Notes: a model not told the origin generated them from the letters alone. 64,000 nt of DNA from an uncultured Muribaculum sp. (GCA_910578835.1 CAJTSK010000006.1:1-64000), one strand, 5' to 3'. Numbered from the stretch's first letter, positions 17,325 through 28,508 are shown. Made by a program: numbers and translations.

Positions 17325-18761
17325 ATGACAGAACAAGTCAAACAAACACTCAACGACAAAGCGTGGGCGCGCTGGACTGTGCTCGTGCTTGTAGCGTCGA
17401 TGATGTTTTTCGCCTACATGTTTGTAGACGTAATGTCGCCGCTACAGTCTCTTATCGAGACCGAACGCGGATGGTCGCCTGACGCATTCGGCTATTACGC
17501 CGGAGCGGAATATATCTTAAATGTATTCGGATTCCTGATTCTTGCAGGTATTATACTTGACAAGATGGGTGTACGCTTTACCGGTACTCTCTCTGCATCA
17601 GTAATGTTAGTGGGAGCTTGTATAAAGCTCTACGCCATTAGCGACATGTTTCAAGGAAGTGCCCTCGACATGTGGCTCAACTCATGGTGGACAGCCATGC
17701 CGGGTAGCGCTAAGCTTGCGGCGTTCGGCTTCATGATATTCGGCTGTGGCTGCGAGATGGCGGGTATCACCGTGTCCAAGACTCTTGCCAAGTGGTTTGA
17801 AGGCAAGGAGATGGCTCTTGCTATGGGTGCCGAGATGGCTATCGCGCGCTTCGGTGTGTTTGCCGTGTTCTCGATTTCTCCCCGCCTTGCCGACTGGATG
17901 GGAGGAGACCCCACAGTGGTTGTTCCGGTAGGATTCTGCACCGCACTGCTTTTCATCGGTCTTATATGCTACATCGTGTTTACATTCTTCGATGCAAGGC
18001 TCGACAAAGAGATTGGCTCAGCGAAAAATGACGACACTGCCGAAGAGGAGTTCAAGCTCGGCGATGTAAAAAATATCCTCACAAGCAAGCTCTTCTGGAT
18101 TATCGCCATGCTTTGCGTGCTCTACTACTCGGCAATCTTCCCCTTCCAGCGTTACGCCGCCAACATGCTTCAGTGTAACCTCGGTATCGATGCCACCACG
18201 GCTGCCGACATATTCCGCTGGTTCCCCATCGGAGCTGCTGTGCTCACCCCGTTCCTCGGCTACTTCCTTGACCGCAAGGGCAAAGGCGCGTCTATGCTCA
18301 TACTTGGCGCCATCCTCATGATTGTATGTCACCTTACCTTCGCCCTCCTGCTTCCGGCTTATCCGAGCAAGATGCTTGCTTTTACCGCCATTATCGTGCT
18401 CGGCGTGTCATTCTCCCTTGTGCCCGCCGCCCTCTGGCCTTCGGTGCCCAAAATCATGGATGCCCGCTTCCTTGGAAGTGCCTATTCGCTCATATTCTGG
18501 GTGCAGAACATAGGTCTGTCGCTCTTCCCGATACTTATCGGTATTGTGCTTACCTCTTCCAACCCCGGCGTCACCGACCCGATGAAGTATGACTACACCA
18601 ACCCGATGCTTCTCTTCGCAGCACTCGGAGTGCTCGCCCTCATATTCGGCATATGGCTCAAGGCTCTTGACGCCAAGAAACATTACGGACTTGAATTACC
18701 CAATATCTCATCGTCAAGAGAAGAGGAGATATTCAAGGCTGAAGGCGAAATCAACGAATAA
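17325..18761 (+). CDS. Major facilitator superfamily transporter
   Basis: 478 residues with twelve predicted membrane helices in two halves and a charged central loop (about 225-250, rich in Asp/Glu/Lys). The A-motif-like loop after helix 2 reads ILDKMGVRFTG, and the second-half copy reads GYFLDRKGKGAS. The start of the second half, YYSAIFPFQRYAANML, resembles MFSD1-like carriers, which move dipeptides in animals; this is only a resemblance. Substrate is unknown. A short acidic C-terminal tail follows the last helix. It stands alone, between divergent and convergent neighbours, and is closed by a hairpin terminator. Confidence 0.88.
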   Translation: MTEQVKQTLNDKAWARWTVLVLVASMMFFAYMFVDVMSPLQSLIETERGWSPDAFGYYAGAEYILNVFGFLILAGIILDKMGVRFTGTLSASVMLVGACIKLYAISDMFQGSALDMWLNSWWTAMPGSAKLAAFGFMIFGCGCEMAGITVSKTLAKWFEGKEMALAMGAEMAIARFGVFAVFSISPRLADWMGGDPTVVVPVGFCTALLFIGLICYIVFTFFDARLDKEIGSAKNDDTAEEEFKLGDVKNILTSKLFWIIAMLCVLYYSAIFPFQRYAANMLQCNLGIDATTAADIFRWFPIGAAVLTPFLGYFLDRKGKGASMLILGAILMIVCHLTFALLLPAYPSKMLAFTAIIVLGVSFSLVPAALWPSVPKIMDARFLGSAYSLIFWVQNIGLSLFPILIGIVLTSSNPGVTDPMKYDYTNPMLLFAALGVLALIFGIWLKALDAKKHYGLELPNISSSREEEIFKAEGEINE

Positions 18762-18789
18762 GCCCTTCTTCCCGAACATATCATTACAG

Positions 18790-18826
18790 CAATGGCGTGA
18801 TCTCCGCTCAGGACATCACGCCATTG
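18790..18826. terminator. Terminator after the MFS gene
   Basis: CAATGGCGTGAT pairs with ATCACGCCATTG, a 12-bp perfect stem with a 13-base loop, between the convergent MFS and PepSY-like genes. T-rich sequence follows on the plus side. Confidence 0.75.
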
Positions 18827-18846
18827 TTGTTAGTCAGGCGAGATTT

Positions 18847-19323
18847 TCAGTCGTCATGGGTCACGCGGGTCATCTGCCCGGCATTGTTGAACCGATAGTC
18901 ATCTATACGGTCATGCCTTACCTCGACCTTGTAGCCCTTAGACGGATTAATCTGTATCTCTTCTACCGAGTCAAGCATCCCCTGGTCTAAAAGAGTCTTG
19001 CAGGCTCCGGCGGGAAGAAGCTCACGCACAAGAGTGTTTGACAATACCTCATGGTCAGGGGCACTGACCTCCGTGCACTTGCCCTTAGAGTCAAAATCCA
19101 GATCGGTGCCGTCTGATAGCTCAAGCTCGTAGGAGTTGGACCAGAATTTTTTCTCATACTTGACAATTGTCTTTCCGTCAAAATGCTTCTTGATGAAAGA
19201 CTTTGCCTCGACCGGAAGGTCGGAACTTTCCACCGATGCCGGTATATGGGCGGCAGACGACAGGCAGCCGACACTAAAAGCGGCAGCTACCGCAAGCACG
19301 GTCTTCTGAATAAATCGATACAT
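18847..19323 (-). CDS. PepSY-like secreted protein
   Basis: 158 residues: signal peptide (VLAVAAAFSVGCLSSAAH), then two related segments. The first (about 40-90: LPVEAKSFIKKHFDG, KYEKKFWSNSYELELSDGTDLDFDSKGK) and the second (95-155: LVRELLPAGACKTLL, YKVEVRHDRIDDYRFNNAGQ) follow the helix-strand pattern of the PepSY-like (DUF2874) family. These are periplasmic proteins common in Bacteroidales with no settled function. The cysteine in VGC could make it a lipoprotein, but the lipobox is imperfect. Its start codon overlaps one arm of a 23-bp hairpin that follows typA, and no promoter box is visible between the genes, so expression may depend on readthrough. Confidence 0.8.
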   Translation of the reverse strand: MYRFIQKTVLAVAAAFSVGCLSSAAHIPASVESSDLPVEAKSFIKKHFDGKTIVKYEKKFWSNSYELELSDGTDLDFDSKGKCTEVSAPDHEVLSNTLVRELLPAGACKTLLDQGMLDSVEEIQINPSKGYKVEVRHDRIDDYRFNNAGQMTRVTHDD

Positions 19324-19373
19324 AATAAAAGTGTCTTATAGTTACTACTCTAACTACAAGACACTTTTATTAT
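19322..19373 (-). terminator. Long hairpin after typA reaching into the next start codon
   Basis: A 16-bp perfect outer stem (19322-19337 with 19358-19373) plus a further 6 bp, interrupted by one mismatch, surround the loop CTACTC. It follows the typA stop by 18 bases and its distal arm ends in TTATTATG, where ATG is the PepSY-like start codon. It could be the typA terminator, a translational lock on the next gene, or both. Confidence 0.75.
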
Positions 19374-19391
19374 CTGTATTGTTCGCTGAAA

Positions 19392-21191
<1,800 letters not shown>

Positions 21192-21210
21192 ACTCTTTTG
21201 ATTTTCACTG

Positions 21211-21242
21211 CAAAATTACTATGTTTAAAAACATATACCAAA
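21211..21242 (-). promoter_or_regulatory. Promoter of typA
   Basis: On the minus strand TTTG (21239-21242), a 20-base spacer and TAATTTTG (21211-21218), leaving a leader of about 15 bases before the ATG at 21191. Confidence 0.75.
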
Positions 21243-21363
21243 CCGATTGACAAAAAAATCAGTCCTCACCACCAAAATCGCCCTAAATACAAATCGGAGT
21301 CCCATTGGATTATCCATATCGGGAATGCACCAATCCCTACGACGTCAACGCGGCGCGGGGTGC

Positions 21364-21399
21364 TGAAAAAAAGCTGCCGGTCCATTCGGGACGGCAGCT
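21364..21399 (-). terminator. Terminator of the M3 peptidase gene
   Basis: AGCTGCCG pairs with CGGCAGCT (21372-21379 and 21392-21399) with additional pairing inside. On the minus strand the stem is followed directly by a run of seven T. It lies just after the peptidase stop. Confidence 0.88.
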
Positions 21400-21406
21400 C
21401 GTGGTG

Positions 21407-23560
21407 TCAATCTTTGGTGGCGGGGATTGGTTGAGGGAGGGAGGGGGTTGTGGCGGAAGACGCTACACCGTCGCGCTCAAGGAGAGCATCGATTGTGGGC
21501 TCCTGTCCGCGGAAACGCTTATAGAGCGTCATCGGATGCTCGGTGCCACCGCGTGTCAATATATTTTTACGGAATGAATCGGCTGTCGCCTTGTCAAAAA
21601 GCCCGTTTTTGAGAAATACCGAGAATGCATCGGCATCAAGCACCTCAGCCCACTTATAGCTGTAATATCCTGCGGCATATCCGCCGGAGAATATGTGGCT
21701 GAACTGCGCGCTAAACAAGCACCCGTCCACTGTATCAAACATCGCTACAGGTGCAGAAGCCTCATTTTCAAACTTCACCGGGTCGGCAACCGGCTCGGTT
21801 GTAGAATGCCAAGCCATGTCGGTCAAGCCGAACGCGAGCTGACGCAGACAGGCATAACCGGCACCAAACTGCGAGGTGTTGACAATCTTTTCAACCAGTT
21901 CCTGCGGTATAGGCTCGCCGGTCTTGTAATGCTTGGCGAAACCGTCAAGAAACTCTTTCTGGGTGAGATAATTCTCATTGAACTGCGAGGGCAGCTCCAC
22001 AAAATCGCGATATACGTTGGTGCCTGAAAGCGAGCTGTATTTAGTCTCGGCAAGCAGTCCGTGGAGAGCGTGGCCGAACTCATGCAGGAATGTCTCCACC
22101 TCATAGGGGGTAAGGAGCGACGGATTGGCATCGGTGGGCTTGGTGAAATTCATCACGATTGACACGTGGGGACGCACAGAATCGCCCTGCGCGGTAATCC
22201 ACTCCTCGCGGAAGTTGGTCATCCAGGCTCCGGGACGCTTGCTCTCGCGGGGGAAGAAATCAGTGTAGATGACTCCAACAAACTTGCCGTCGGCATCTTT
22301 CACGTCAAAAGCCTTGACATCGGGATGATACACCTTTATGTCGGGGTTTTCAACAAATGTAAGCCCATAGAGCTTTGTGGCAAGACCAAACACGCCTTCA
22401 ATCACATTGTTAAGTTCGAAATAAGGTCGCAACGCTTCCTCATCGTAGCTATACTTGGCTTCCTTAAGCTTATTGGAATAGTAGCTGTAGTCCCATGGCT
22501 GCAATTTCACGGGAGTGCCTTCACGCTCAGAGGCAAACGCCTCGATTTCGGCAAACTCACGCAACTGCGCGGGGCGATAAGCCTCGGCGAGCTGGCGGAG
22601 AAGCTTGTTGACATTGGCAGGAGTCTCTGCCATCGTCTTTTCAAGCTTGTAATCGGCATAGGTTGCCTTGCCGAAAAGATTGGCTATCTGACGGCGCGTA
22701 TCGGCAATCTCTGTCATTATCTCCATATTGGAATACTCGCCCTTTGTATTACGGCTGCTGTAAAGGCGGTAAAACTTCTCGCGGAGGTCACGGCGGTCAC
22801 TGTTTTTCATAAACGCCATGTAGACAGGCTGGGCGAGAGTAAACAGATACTCCCCTTCCCTGCCCTTCTCCTTGGCTGCAAGAGCGGCAGCATCGACAGC
22901 GCTTGAAGGGAGTCCTGCAAGGTCATCGGCAGTAAGCCATATCTCGTAAGTGTTAAGTTCCTTCAATACATTTTGCCCGAACTTGGTGGTGAGGTCGGAA
23001 AGGCGAGCCGACAACTCACGGTAACGGTCACGCGCCTCTCCCTGCAACTCGGCACCCTGACGGGCGAAACTGTCGTAGGTGGTCTGCAGTAGCATGTCAT
23101 CCTCGGGGTCGAGCGTAAACTTATCCTTGTTGTCATAAACTGCCTTTATACGCTTCCACAACCCCTGGTTTAGGCTTATACCGGTGGAGTGTTGCGACAG
23201 TTTTGCCGATACTCGGAGCGAGATTTCCATCAGCTCGTCGTCGCTGAGAGCCGACAAGACAGGATAGAATGTGCTCAGCACACGGTTAAGGTCGGCACCC
23301 GAACGCTCAAGCGCCACGATAGTGTTTTCAAACGTCGGAGTCTCGGCAGAATTGACTATTGCCTCAATCTCGGCATTCTGCAGCGCCATTCCGCGGTCAA
23401 TCGCCTCCTCATAATGGCTGTTGTCTATCCTGTCAAACGGGATAGTGTTATGCACTGTCTCATATTCCGCGAAAAACGGATTTACAGCATTATCTGCTTT
23501 TTCTTTTGCCTGAATCATGTTGGTAGCTAAAATTAATAATGACAGGACTAATTTTCTCAT
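21407..23560 (-). CDS. dcp: M3 family zinc peptidase (peptidyl-dipeptidase Dcp type), exported
   Basis: 717-residue metallopeptidase with an N-terminal signal peptide (LVLSLLILATNMIQA). The thimet-oligopeptidase fold is shown by the zinc motif in FLHEFGHALHGLL (H493-E494-x-x-H497), the downstream ELPSQFNE block containing a Glu ligand region, and the C-terminal FSGGYAAGYYSYKWAEV. Size and sequence pattern fit Dcp, which removes C-terminal dipeptides; oligopeptidase A is the alternative. Export suggests periplasmic peptide breakdown for nutrition. The last 20 residues form a Ser/Thr/Pro tail. A TAACTTTG box (minus strand, 23589-23596) lies 28 bases upstream of the start. Confidence 0.93.
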   Translation of the reverse strand: MRKLVLSLLILATNMIQAKEKADNAVNPFFAEYETVHNTIPFDRIDNSHYEEAIDRGMALQNAEIEAIVNSAETPTFENTIVALERSGADLNRVLSTFYPVLSALSDDELMEISLRVSAKLSQHSTGISLNQGLWKRIKAVYDNKDKFTLDPEDDMLLQTTYDSFARQGAELQGEARDRYRELSARLSDLTTKFGQNVLKELNTYEIWLTADDLAGLPSSAVDAAALAAKEKGREGEYLFTLAQPVYMAFMKNSDRRDLREKFYRLYSSRNTKGEYSNMEIMTEIADTRRQIANLFGKATYADYKLEKTMAETPANVNKLLRQLAEAYRPAQLREFAEIEAFASEREGTPVKLQPWDYSYYSNKLKEAKYSYDEEALRPYFELNNVIEGVFGLATKLYGLTFVENPDIKVYHPDVKAFDVKDADGKFVGVIYTDFFPRESKRPGAWMTNFREEWITAQGDSVRPHVSIVMNFTKPTDANPSLLTPYEVETFLHEFGHALHGLLAETKYSSLSGTNVYRDFVELPSQFNENYLTQKEFLDGFAKHYKTGEPIPQELVEKIVNTSQFGAGYACLRQLAFGLTDMAWHSTTEPVADPVKFENEASAPVAMFDTVDGCLFSAQFSHIFSGGYAAGYYSYKWAEVLDADAFSVFLKNGLFDKATADSFRKNILTRGGTEHPMTLYKRFRGQEPTIDALLERDGVASSATTPSLPQPIPATKD

Positions 23561-23630
23561 AACTATTTCAAATTTTGTGGGATTATCGCAAAGTTACGGA
23601 AAAATCCTGACATATTGACAATAAAAGCCG

Positions 23631-25820
23631 TCACTCCCTGGAGTAAAGGAGCGCATCAATCACCAGCGGGAGAAGCGACTCCGCCACTCCGGCGGCTACC
23701 AGTCGCGGCACATCAGACTTAAAACTCCTGATAAAACCTTCAGTGCCCTCACTGTCATTATCGACCGACAGTCCGTAATAATTGAGTGCCTCTTTCATGC
23801 TTCCTGAAGCAAGATAGAGATGGCCCATGTTGAGATAGTCGGCAGCCGATGGATGGTCGGTGAGCACCTTTTCATAGTAGCTGCGGCTCTGTTCAAAGTC
23901 GCCGGCTACAAATGAGGTCCAGGCAATAGGACGCCAGGCGCGTGTCGACTTGTCGTCAAGAAATTCGACCTTGAAATAGTAGCGCAACGCGTCGTCATAG
24001 CGGTCCAGCTCAAGATAGCAGTGACCAATACTCAAAGCCACACCAAGGTCGTCGGGCTTCTTAGCCTCCACCCTGCGGTAATATTCAAGCGCCATCTCCG
24101 GATTGTCAAGCTCCTTGTAGCAATTGGCTATGCGGCGCAATGTCCACAGGCTCTCGCCATTAAGAAGCTCAGCCTGCTTGTAATATTCGAGCGCGCCGGC
24201 ATTGTCACCGAGCTTGGCACGGCAATACCCGAGTTTCTGATAAATCTGTGCATCGGGGGGCGTAACCTCGGCAAGCAAGCCAAACACATGGGCGGCATCT
24301 TCATAATATCCGCGCTTGAAATAAAACTCGCTGACCACAGGCAATGTCTCCACATCGGTAAGGTCAGGGGCGAGAAACGGCAACTGAAGCAGATTGAGCG
24401 GGAGAGAGAAAGGGTCGTTGAAATCGCCCTTGCGGCGGTATAGCTTGAAGAAGCGGTATAGATTCTGCACGTATTTGTTGGCGATAGCACCCGCCGACGG
24501 AGTGTCACCGGCAAGAGTCGACCGCTGCAGCTCAAGCTCGTTGATGCGCTGGGCATCAAATTGTGAAAGCATCATATGCTTCTGCGCGGCAGGCACAGAC
24601 GCGAGAGCAAGCACAAAAGAGTACTTGTCGCCGTCGCAGAAAAATGGCGATGACGCCACCATGCTGCCGATAGAGGCAAGCTCACTGCCAAGTGCATCCT
24701 TTACCGCAGAGTGCTCCATGTGAAACGGCATGAACCAGTTTGCCACTTCTGAGAAAAACGGGAAATATTTCAGATTGGAGAATGTCATCATAAACACATC
24801 ACCCCCATCTTCCTGCATCTTGGTCAACTCCTTCAACTTATCGGTGATCCCCGACTTGTCGAGCAGCTCCTGCCATTCGGGATTTTCCTCCATATCGGGC
24901 AGGTCGGTCATGCCGCCTTTCATCCTGCGGGCAATATCGGGACGCAACTTCAACATACTCGGAAGCAGCTCTTCCTGCATCTTGCGGTTGATGCGCTCAG
25001 TGTCACGAGTGCGTATAAATTCAAGGAACACTTCTTTCACGTCGTTATGCCACGGTGTAGTGTCACGTAGCGCCTCGATGCGCCTCAGCAAGCCTGACGA
25101 GGGCACGCGCGACCTGTTGACATACATCGCCATAAGTGCCGCGCTCAGGGCGCGGACGGCAATGACACGCGAAGACGCGGTCTGATATATGTCGAGAAGT
25201 ATGTTAAGGCGTGACTCGTCGTAATATTGCAGAAGCCCGAGCAGCAACGCCGACACCACCATCTCCTTGAAATAGGCGGGCACTTCCTCGCCCGACAGAA
25301 TCGACGAAACGACAGCCGCATCGTCAGACGAAAGAGGATACGCAATCCATATGCGGTTGAATATGCGGCGTTCAAGTTCTTCCTTTTCCTTCACTCCCGT
25401 CGCCCCGGCGGCATTTCCTGCAGCTATATTATACAGCGACAGCTTGGAGAGCATGGCAAGATAACGGTCGACAAGGCTTTTCAATGTGTCATCCTGCAAG
25501 TCCTCATAACGGAGGGTGCTGAAATATATCGCGGGCGACTTTTGACGGCTGGTATTGCGCGTCACCAGGTCAAGTATCTCGAATATGCCCCTGACTATCG
25601 AGCTGTATATCTCGTCGCGCGAGGGGTCGTCAACGCCATCGATGGCATATCGGAGCATCATCGAGTAAGATTGCTCCAGATGGTCAATGCGGTCAGTTAT
25701 ACGCCAGTCACCCAAAGAGGCACTGTAATGGCGCAACAAGCCGAAAGCATCGCGCAGACGCTTCTGAGCGACATAATTTTCTATCTTGGCAGGCAGATTG
25801 CCTGTAGAATGCTGTATCAT
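23631..25820 (-). CDS. Cytoplasmic TPR-repeat protein
   Basis: 729 residues without a signal peptide. The first 450 residues are helical and I do not recognise a catalytic domain there. From about residue 500 a TPR array is clear: SEFYFKRGYYEDAAHVF, IYQKLGYCRAKLGDNAGALEYYKQ, LRRIANCYKELDNPEMALEYYRR, LSIGHCYLELDRYDDALRYYFK, YLNMGHLYLASGSMKEALNYY. At least five to six repeats are present, so it is probably a scaffold for protein partners. It sits 70 bases upstream of the M3 peptidase gene on the same strand, but that gene has its own -7 box. No function can be given. Confidence 0.85.
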   Translation of the reverse strand: MIQHSTGNLPAKIENYVAQKRLRDAFGLLRHYSASLGDWRITDRIDHLEQSYSMMLRYAIDGVDDPSRDEIYSSIVRGIFEILDLVTRNTSRQKSPAIYFSTLRYEDLQDDTLKSLVDRYLAMLSKLSLYNIAAGNAAGATGVKEKEELERRIFNRIWIAYPLSSDDAAVVSSILSGEEVPAYFKEMVVSALLLGLLQYYDESRLNILLDIYQTASSRVIAVRALSAALMAMYVNRSRVPSSGLLRRIEALRDTTPWHNDVKEVFLEFIRTRDTERINRKMQEELLPSMLKLRPDIARRMKGGMTDLPDMEENPEWQELLDKSGITDKLKELTKMQEDGGDVFMMTFSNLKYFPFFSEVANWFMPFHMEHSAVKDALGSELASIGSMVASSPFFCDGDKYSFVLALASVPAAQKHMMLSQFDAQRINELELQRSTLAGDTPSAGAIANKYVQNLYRFFKLYRRKGDFNDPFSLPLNLLQLPFLAPDLTDVETLPVVSEFYFKRGYYEDAAHVFGLLAEVTPPDAQIYQKLGYCRAKLGDNAGALEYYKQAELLNGESLWTLRRIANCYKELDNPEMALEYYRRVEAKKPDDLGVALSIGHCYLELDRYDDALRYYFKVEFLDDKSTRAWRPIAWTSFVAGDFEQSRSYYEKVLTDHPSAADYLNMGHLYLASGSMKEALNYYGLSVDNDSEGTEGFIRSFKSDVPRLVAAGVAESLLPLVIDALLYSRE

Positions 25821-25933
25821 ATTTTTGCGAGTTACTTATAAGTTGCAGTTATAACAATCCTTACAGCAAAACCTATGCCAAACTTATATTAAAAGATTAA
25901 AACCTACCAGCATACTCACAAAAAAAAGCATCA

Positions 25934-25968
25934 CAAAAAAAGCCTCCGCCCTGAAAGGGACGGAGGCT
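25934..25968 (-). terminator. Terminator of the OmpA-family gene
   Basis: AGCCTCCGCCC pairs with GGG-A-CGGAGGCT, an 11-bp stem with one bulge and a TGAAA loop. On the minus strand it is followed by TTTTTTT. Position is 27 bases after the porin stop. Confidence 0.9.
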
Positions 25969-25995
25969 AAGGGTTTATTTAGGTGTTACCTTAAA

Positions 25996-27192
25996 TTAGT
26001 CCTGTGAAAAGATTACGATACGGTTCCAGTTGTTAGTGTCGTAAACCTGAGATGCGCTACCTTCAGCCTTAACTGTCAAACGATCAGCAGCGATACCGTA
26101 TTCCTTAGTAAGCATGTTGAATACGTTCTGTGCACGACGCTCAGAAAGCTTGAGGTTGTAATCTGCAGTACCGGTATCCTTGTCAGCGTAACCCTTGATG
26201 ACAACCTTAGTGTCGGGATTAGCCTTCATCCACTGTGCGATATTGTAGACATTAACAGCTTCCATAGAAGAAATCTTAGCTGAGTTGATAGTGAAGCGTA
26301 CAGTTGACATCAACGGAGCGCCTACTTCAGGACATTCAACAGCTACAACTTCGGGGCAGGGGAGCTGAGCCTCAGCAGCTGCAAGGCGTGCGCCGGTGTT
26401 GGCGAGCTCGCTGCGAAGGTCGTTAATCTGACCGTTAAGCTGGCTGATGTAGCCAAGATAAGAGCAGGGGTTGAATGATTTGAACTTCTTGCCACCGAGG
26501 TTGAAAGTGAAACCACCCATAGCGGTAAGGTTCATATCGATTGAGTTAGTACCGTAAGCGATGCCATCGAAAGTGTCACCGTAGAATGAGTAGCGGCCTT
26601 CAGCGAAGAAGTCAACATACTCGCAAAGACGGAAACGGAACTGCATACCTACTGATACGGGTACCTGCCATACTTTAGTTTTGTAACGACCGTGGTTCTC
26701 GGGAGTGTAAGCATTGTAAGGACCAGTGAAATCCCAAGAGTAAGAACCACCGACACCGACGAAAGGTACGATGCTGAATACGCGGTTGTCATTTACCTTG
26801 AAGCTGTTAAACATATCCCACATCAAGTCGAGGTTAGCGTTAACAAACTTAGCCTTGCGGTAAGCACCTGATGCATCAAAGTGATAAGCACCACCCTGTG
26901 CGCTGATACGCCATCCCAAGTAGGGAGTAAACCACTTACCGAATCCTGCACCGTAAGCAGCAGTGATGTGACGTTTAGCAGAGTGAGGAGCGTGTTCTAC
27001 GATAGGAAGTTCCATACCGGCACCAATCTGGATAAACCAGTTATCCTTCTTTCCTGAATAGTAATGATCGGCACACTCTACTTCAGTGAATGTAGCTTCC
27101 TCAATCACTATAGCCTCTTGAGCCTTAGCCTCGTTTGCTGAAAGAAGCATAGCTCCCGCTGCAGCAAAACCAAAAAGGATGTTCTTTTTCAT
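25996..27192 (-). CDS. OmpA family outer-membrane protein
   Basis: 398 residues, signal peptide ending near AKAQ (25). An N-terminal eight-stranded barrel (about 45-240: WFIQIGAGMELP, YLGWRISAQGGAY, FFAEGRYSFYGD, MGGFTFNLGG), a helical linker (about 250-285) with paired cysteines (PCPEVVAVEC), then the OmpA peptidoglycan-binding domain (295-398: VRFTINSAKI, KVVIKGYADKDTG, NLKLSERRAQNV, GSASQVYDTNNWNRIV). It resembles the P. gingivalis Omp40/41 type, an abundant envelope anchor. A consensus promoter with a leader of about 140 bases and a strong terminator point to high, separately controlled expression. Confidence 0.95.
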   Translation of the reverse strand: MKKNILFGFAAAGAMLLSANEAKAQEAIVIEEATFTEVECADHYYSGKKDNWFIQIGAGMELPIVEHAPHSAKRHITAAYGAGFGKWFTPYLGWRISAQGGAYHFDASGAYRKAKFVNANLDLMWDMFNSFKVNDNRVFSIVPFVGVGGSYSWDFTGPYNAYTPENHGRYKTKVWQVPVSVGMQFRFRLCEYVDFFAEGRYSFYGDTFDGIAYGTNSIDMNLTAMGGFTFNLGGKKFKSFNPCSYLGYISQLNGQINDLRSELANTGARLAAAEAQLPCPEVVAVECPEVGAPLMSTVRFTINSAKISSMEAVNVYNIAQWMKANPDTKVVIKGYADKDTGTADYNLKLSERRAQNVFNMLTKEYGIAADRLTVKAEGSASQVYDTNNWNRIVIFSQD

Positions 27193-27543
27193 TCTTCTTT
27201 AATTTTAATTTATACAAATTATTTTAAACCCTTCATTGTTTCTAAAACCATTCAACCGAACTTTTTTTATTACCCATCGGTCTTACAAGTTTTGGTATAT
27301 TAACACAAAGATATTTCTGTTTGTTCAATAAAATTTTTCACAAAGGTATAGTTTTGTTGAATATCATGCAACTTTTTTGGACATAATTTAACATGCGATT
27401 GTTAAAGTTTACACTACTTTATGTGTTAATTTTCATGTTATTCAGCGATAGCACAATCGGTTTACAAATTTAACAATCGATTAATTCTCGAAAAAATATG
27501 CTTATATTTGTAATTCAATTTCTTTTTAATTGACCGACAACCA
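27193..27543. other. Divergent intergenic region between the OmpA and LytM-like genes
   Basis: No coding gene is seen. On the minus side it holds the OmpA promoter (27342-27372), a second -7-like TATCTTTG (27307-27314) and a leader of up to about 140 bases. On the plus side TATATTTG at 27503-27510 is a -7 box for the LytM-like gene. The long AT-rich OmpA leader could carry mRNA-stability structure, but I saw no strong hairpin. Confidence 0.55.
27342..27372 (-). promoter_or_regulatory. Promoter of the OmpA-family gene
   Basis: On the minus strand GTTG (27369-27372), exactly 19 bases and TACCTTTG (27342-27349). Transcription would begin near 27335, about 140 bases upstream of the ATG. Confidence 0.65.
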
Positions 27544-28407
27544 ATGACCAATCGACAAGAAAGCATTAAGAAACATAAACACTCATTGAAGACAAAGAGC
27601 CGTTTTCGGCTATCGTTCATTAACGAAAACAGGTTCAATGAGGTGTGGACAATAAAGTTTACGCGCACAGAAATCGTGATAGCCACATTACTCCTTGTAT
27701 CGGCACTTAGCTGCCTTGTGGCTACGATAATCCTGCTGTCGCCTATCCGCACCCTTCTGCCCGGCTATCTTAAAGAGGACCAGCGACAGGAAAATATAGT
27801 CAACTCCATGAAAATCGATTCCCTGACAACAAGAGTAAACATCAACAATGCCTACATCTCCAATCTGGAATCTATTTTTGCCAGCACAGCCGACTCGGTG
27901 ATTGCCGATGTCGTCCCGGCTCAAAACGCGCCCCTGTCGCCCGACTCGCTGCTTCCGGCGTCGGAAAATGAGAGGCAGTTTGTGCGCCGGTTTGAAGAAG
28001 AGGAGCGTTTCAACCTCAACGTACTCTCCCCCATCGCTGCCGACGGCATATCCTTTTATCCGCCCGTAAGCAATGCCACCGAGATTCAGACCGAGTCACC
28101 GTCAACTTTTTCAATCACTCTCGCCGCACCGCCTGAATCGACCATAAGTGCCATCTATGCGGGCACAGTCATCGACTCCTACACAACCCTGAAAGGGGGC
28201 AACACCATAATCATCCAACACCCCAACGGATTTGTGTCAAAATATTCCGGCGTAAAGGCTCCATTTGTCGAGCAAGGCGACAAAGTTGAAAAAGGGTCGG
28301 TAATCGGAGTCACATCGCCTAAAGACCCTTCAGCGGAAAGCAGCGTGACTTTCGAGCTGTGGAACAAAGGCGCGGCGTTAAATCCCCGCGAATACATCGC
28401 TTTTTAA
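27544..28407 (+). CDS. Membrane-anchored LytM/M23-like protein with a degenerate active site
   Basis: 287 residues. One membrane helix (about 43-68) follows a basic cytoplasmic N-terminus; the rest is periplasmic. Residues 60-110 may form a short coiled coil. The C-terminal domain (about 175-287) has the M23 beta-fold pattern (IYAGTVIDSY, GGNTIIIQHPNGFVSKYSGV, GDKVEKGSVIGVT, SVTFELWNKGAALNP). The zinc ligands of active enzymes are not all there: the usual YxHL is YSGV, the HxHFE motif is SVTFE, and the first His/Asp pair is not visible. It is therefore probably a non-catalytic regulator of amidases or a scaffold, as with EnvC-type proteins. dxr follows about 100 bases later with its own -7 box. 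Confidence 0.85.
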   Translation: MTNRQESIKKHKHSLKTKSRFRLSFINENRFNEVWTIKFTRTEIVIATLLLVSALSCLVATIILLSPIRTLLPGYLKEDQRQENIVNSMKIDSLTTRVNINNAYISNLESIFASTADSVIADVVPAQNAPLSPDSLLPASENERQFVRRFEEEERFNLNVLSPIAADGISFYPPVSNATEIQTESPSTFSITLAAPPESTISAIYAGTVIDSYTTLKGGNTIIIQHPNGFVSKYSGVKAPFVEQGDKVEKGSVIGVTSPKDPSAESSVTFELWNKGAALNPREYIAF

Positions 28408-28480
28408 ACGCATAACGGGCTTCCATGCCGCTTAACGCTTAATACTTAAGATTTTTCTTTTATAATAGGTGAATTTGCCG

Positions 28481-28488
28481 TAAATTTG
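28481..28488 (+). promoter_or_regulatory. -7 box of dxr
   Basis: TAAATTTG matches the -7 consensus and leaves a leader of about 15 bases before the dxr ATG. The -33 region is T-rich without an exact TTTG. Confidence 0.5.
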
Positions 28489-28508
28489 CAGACACATTAA
28501 TATATAGA

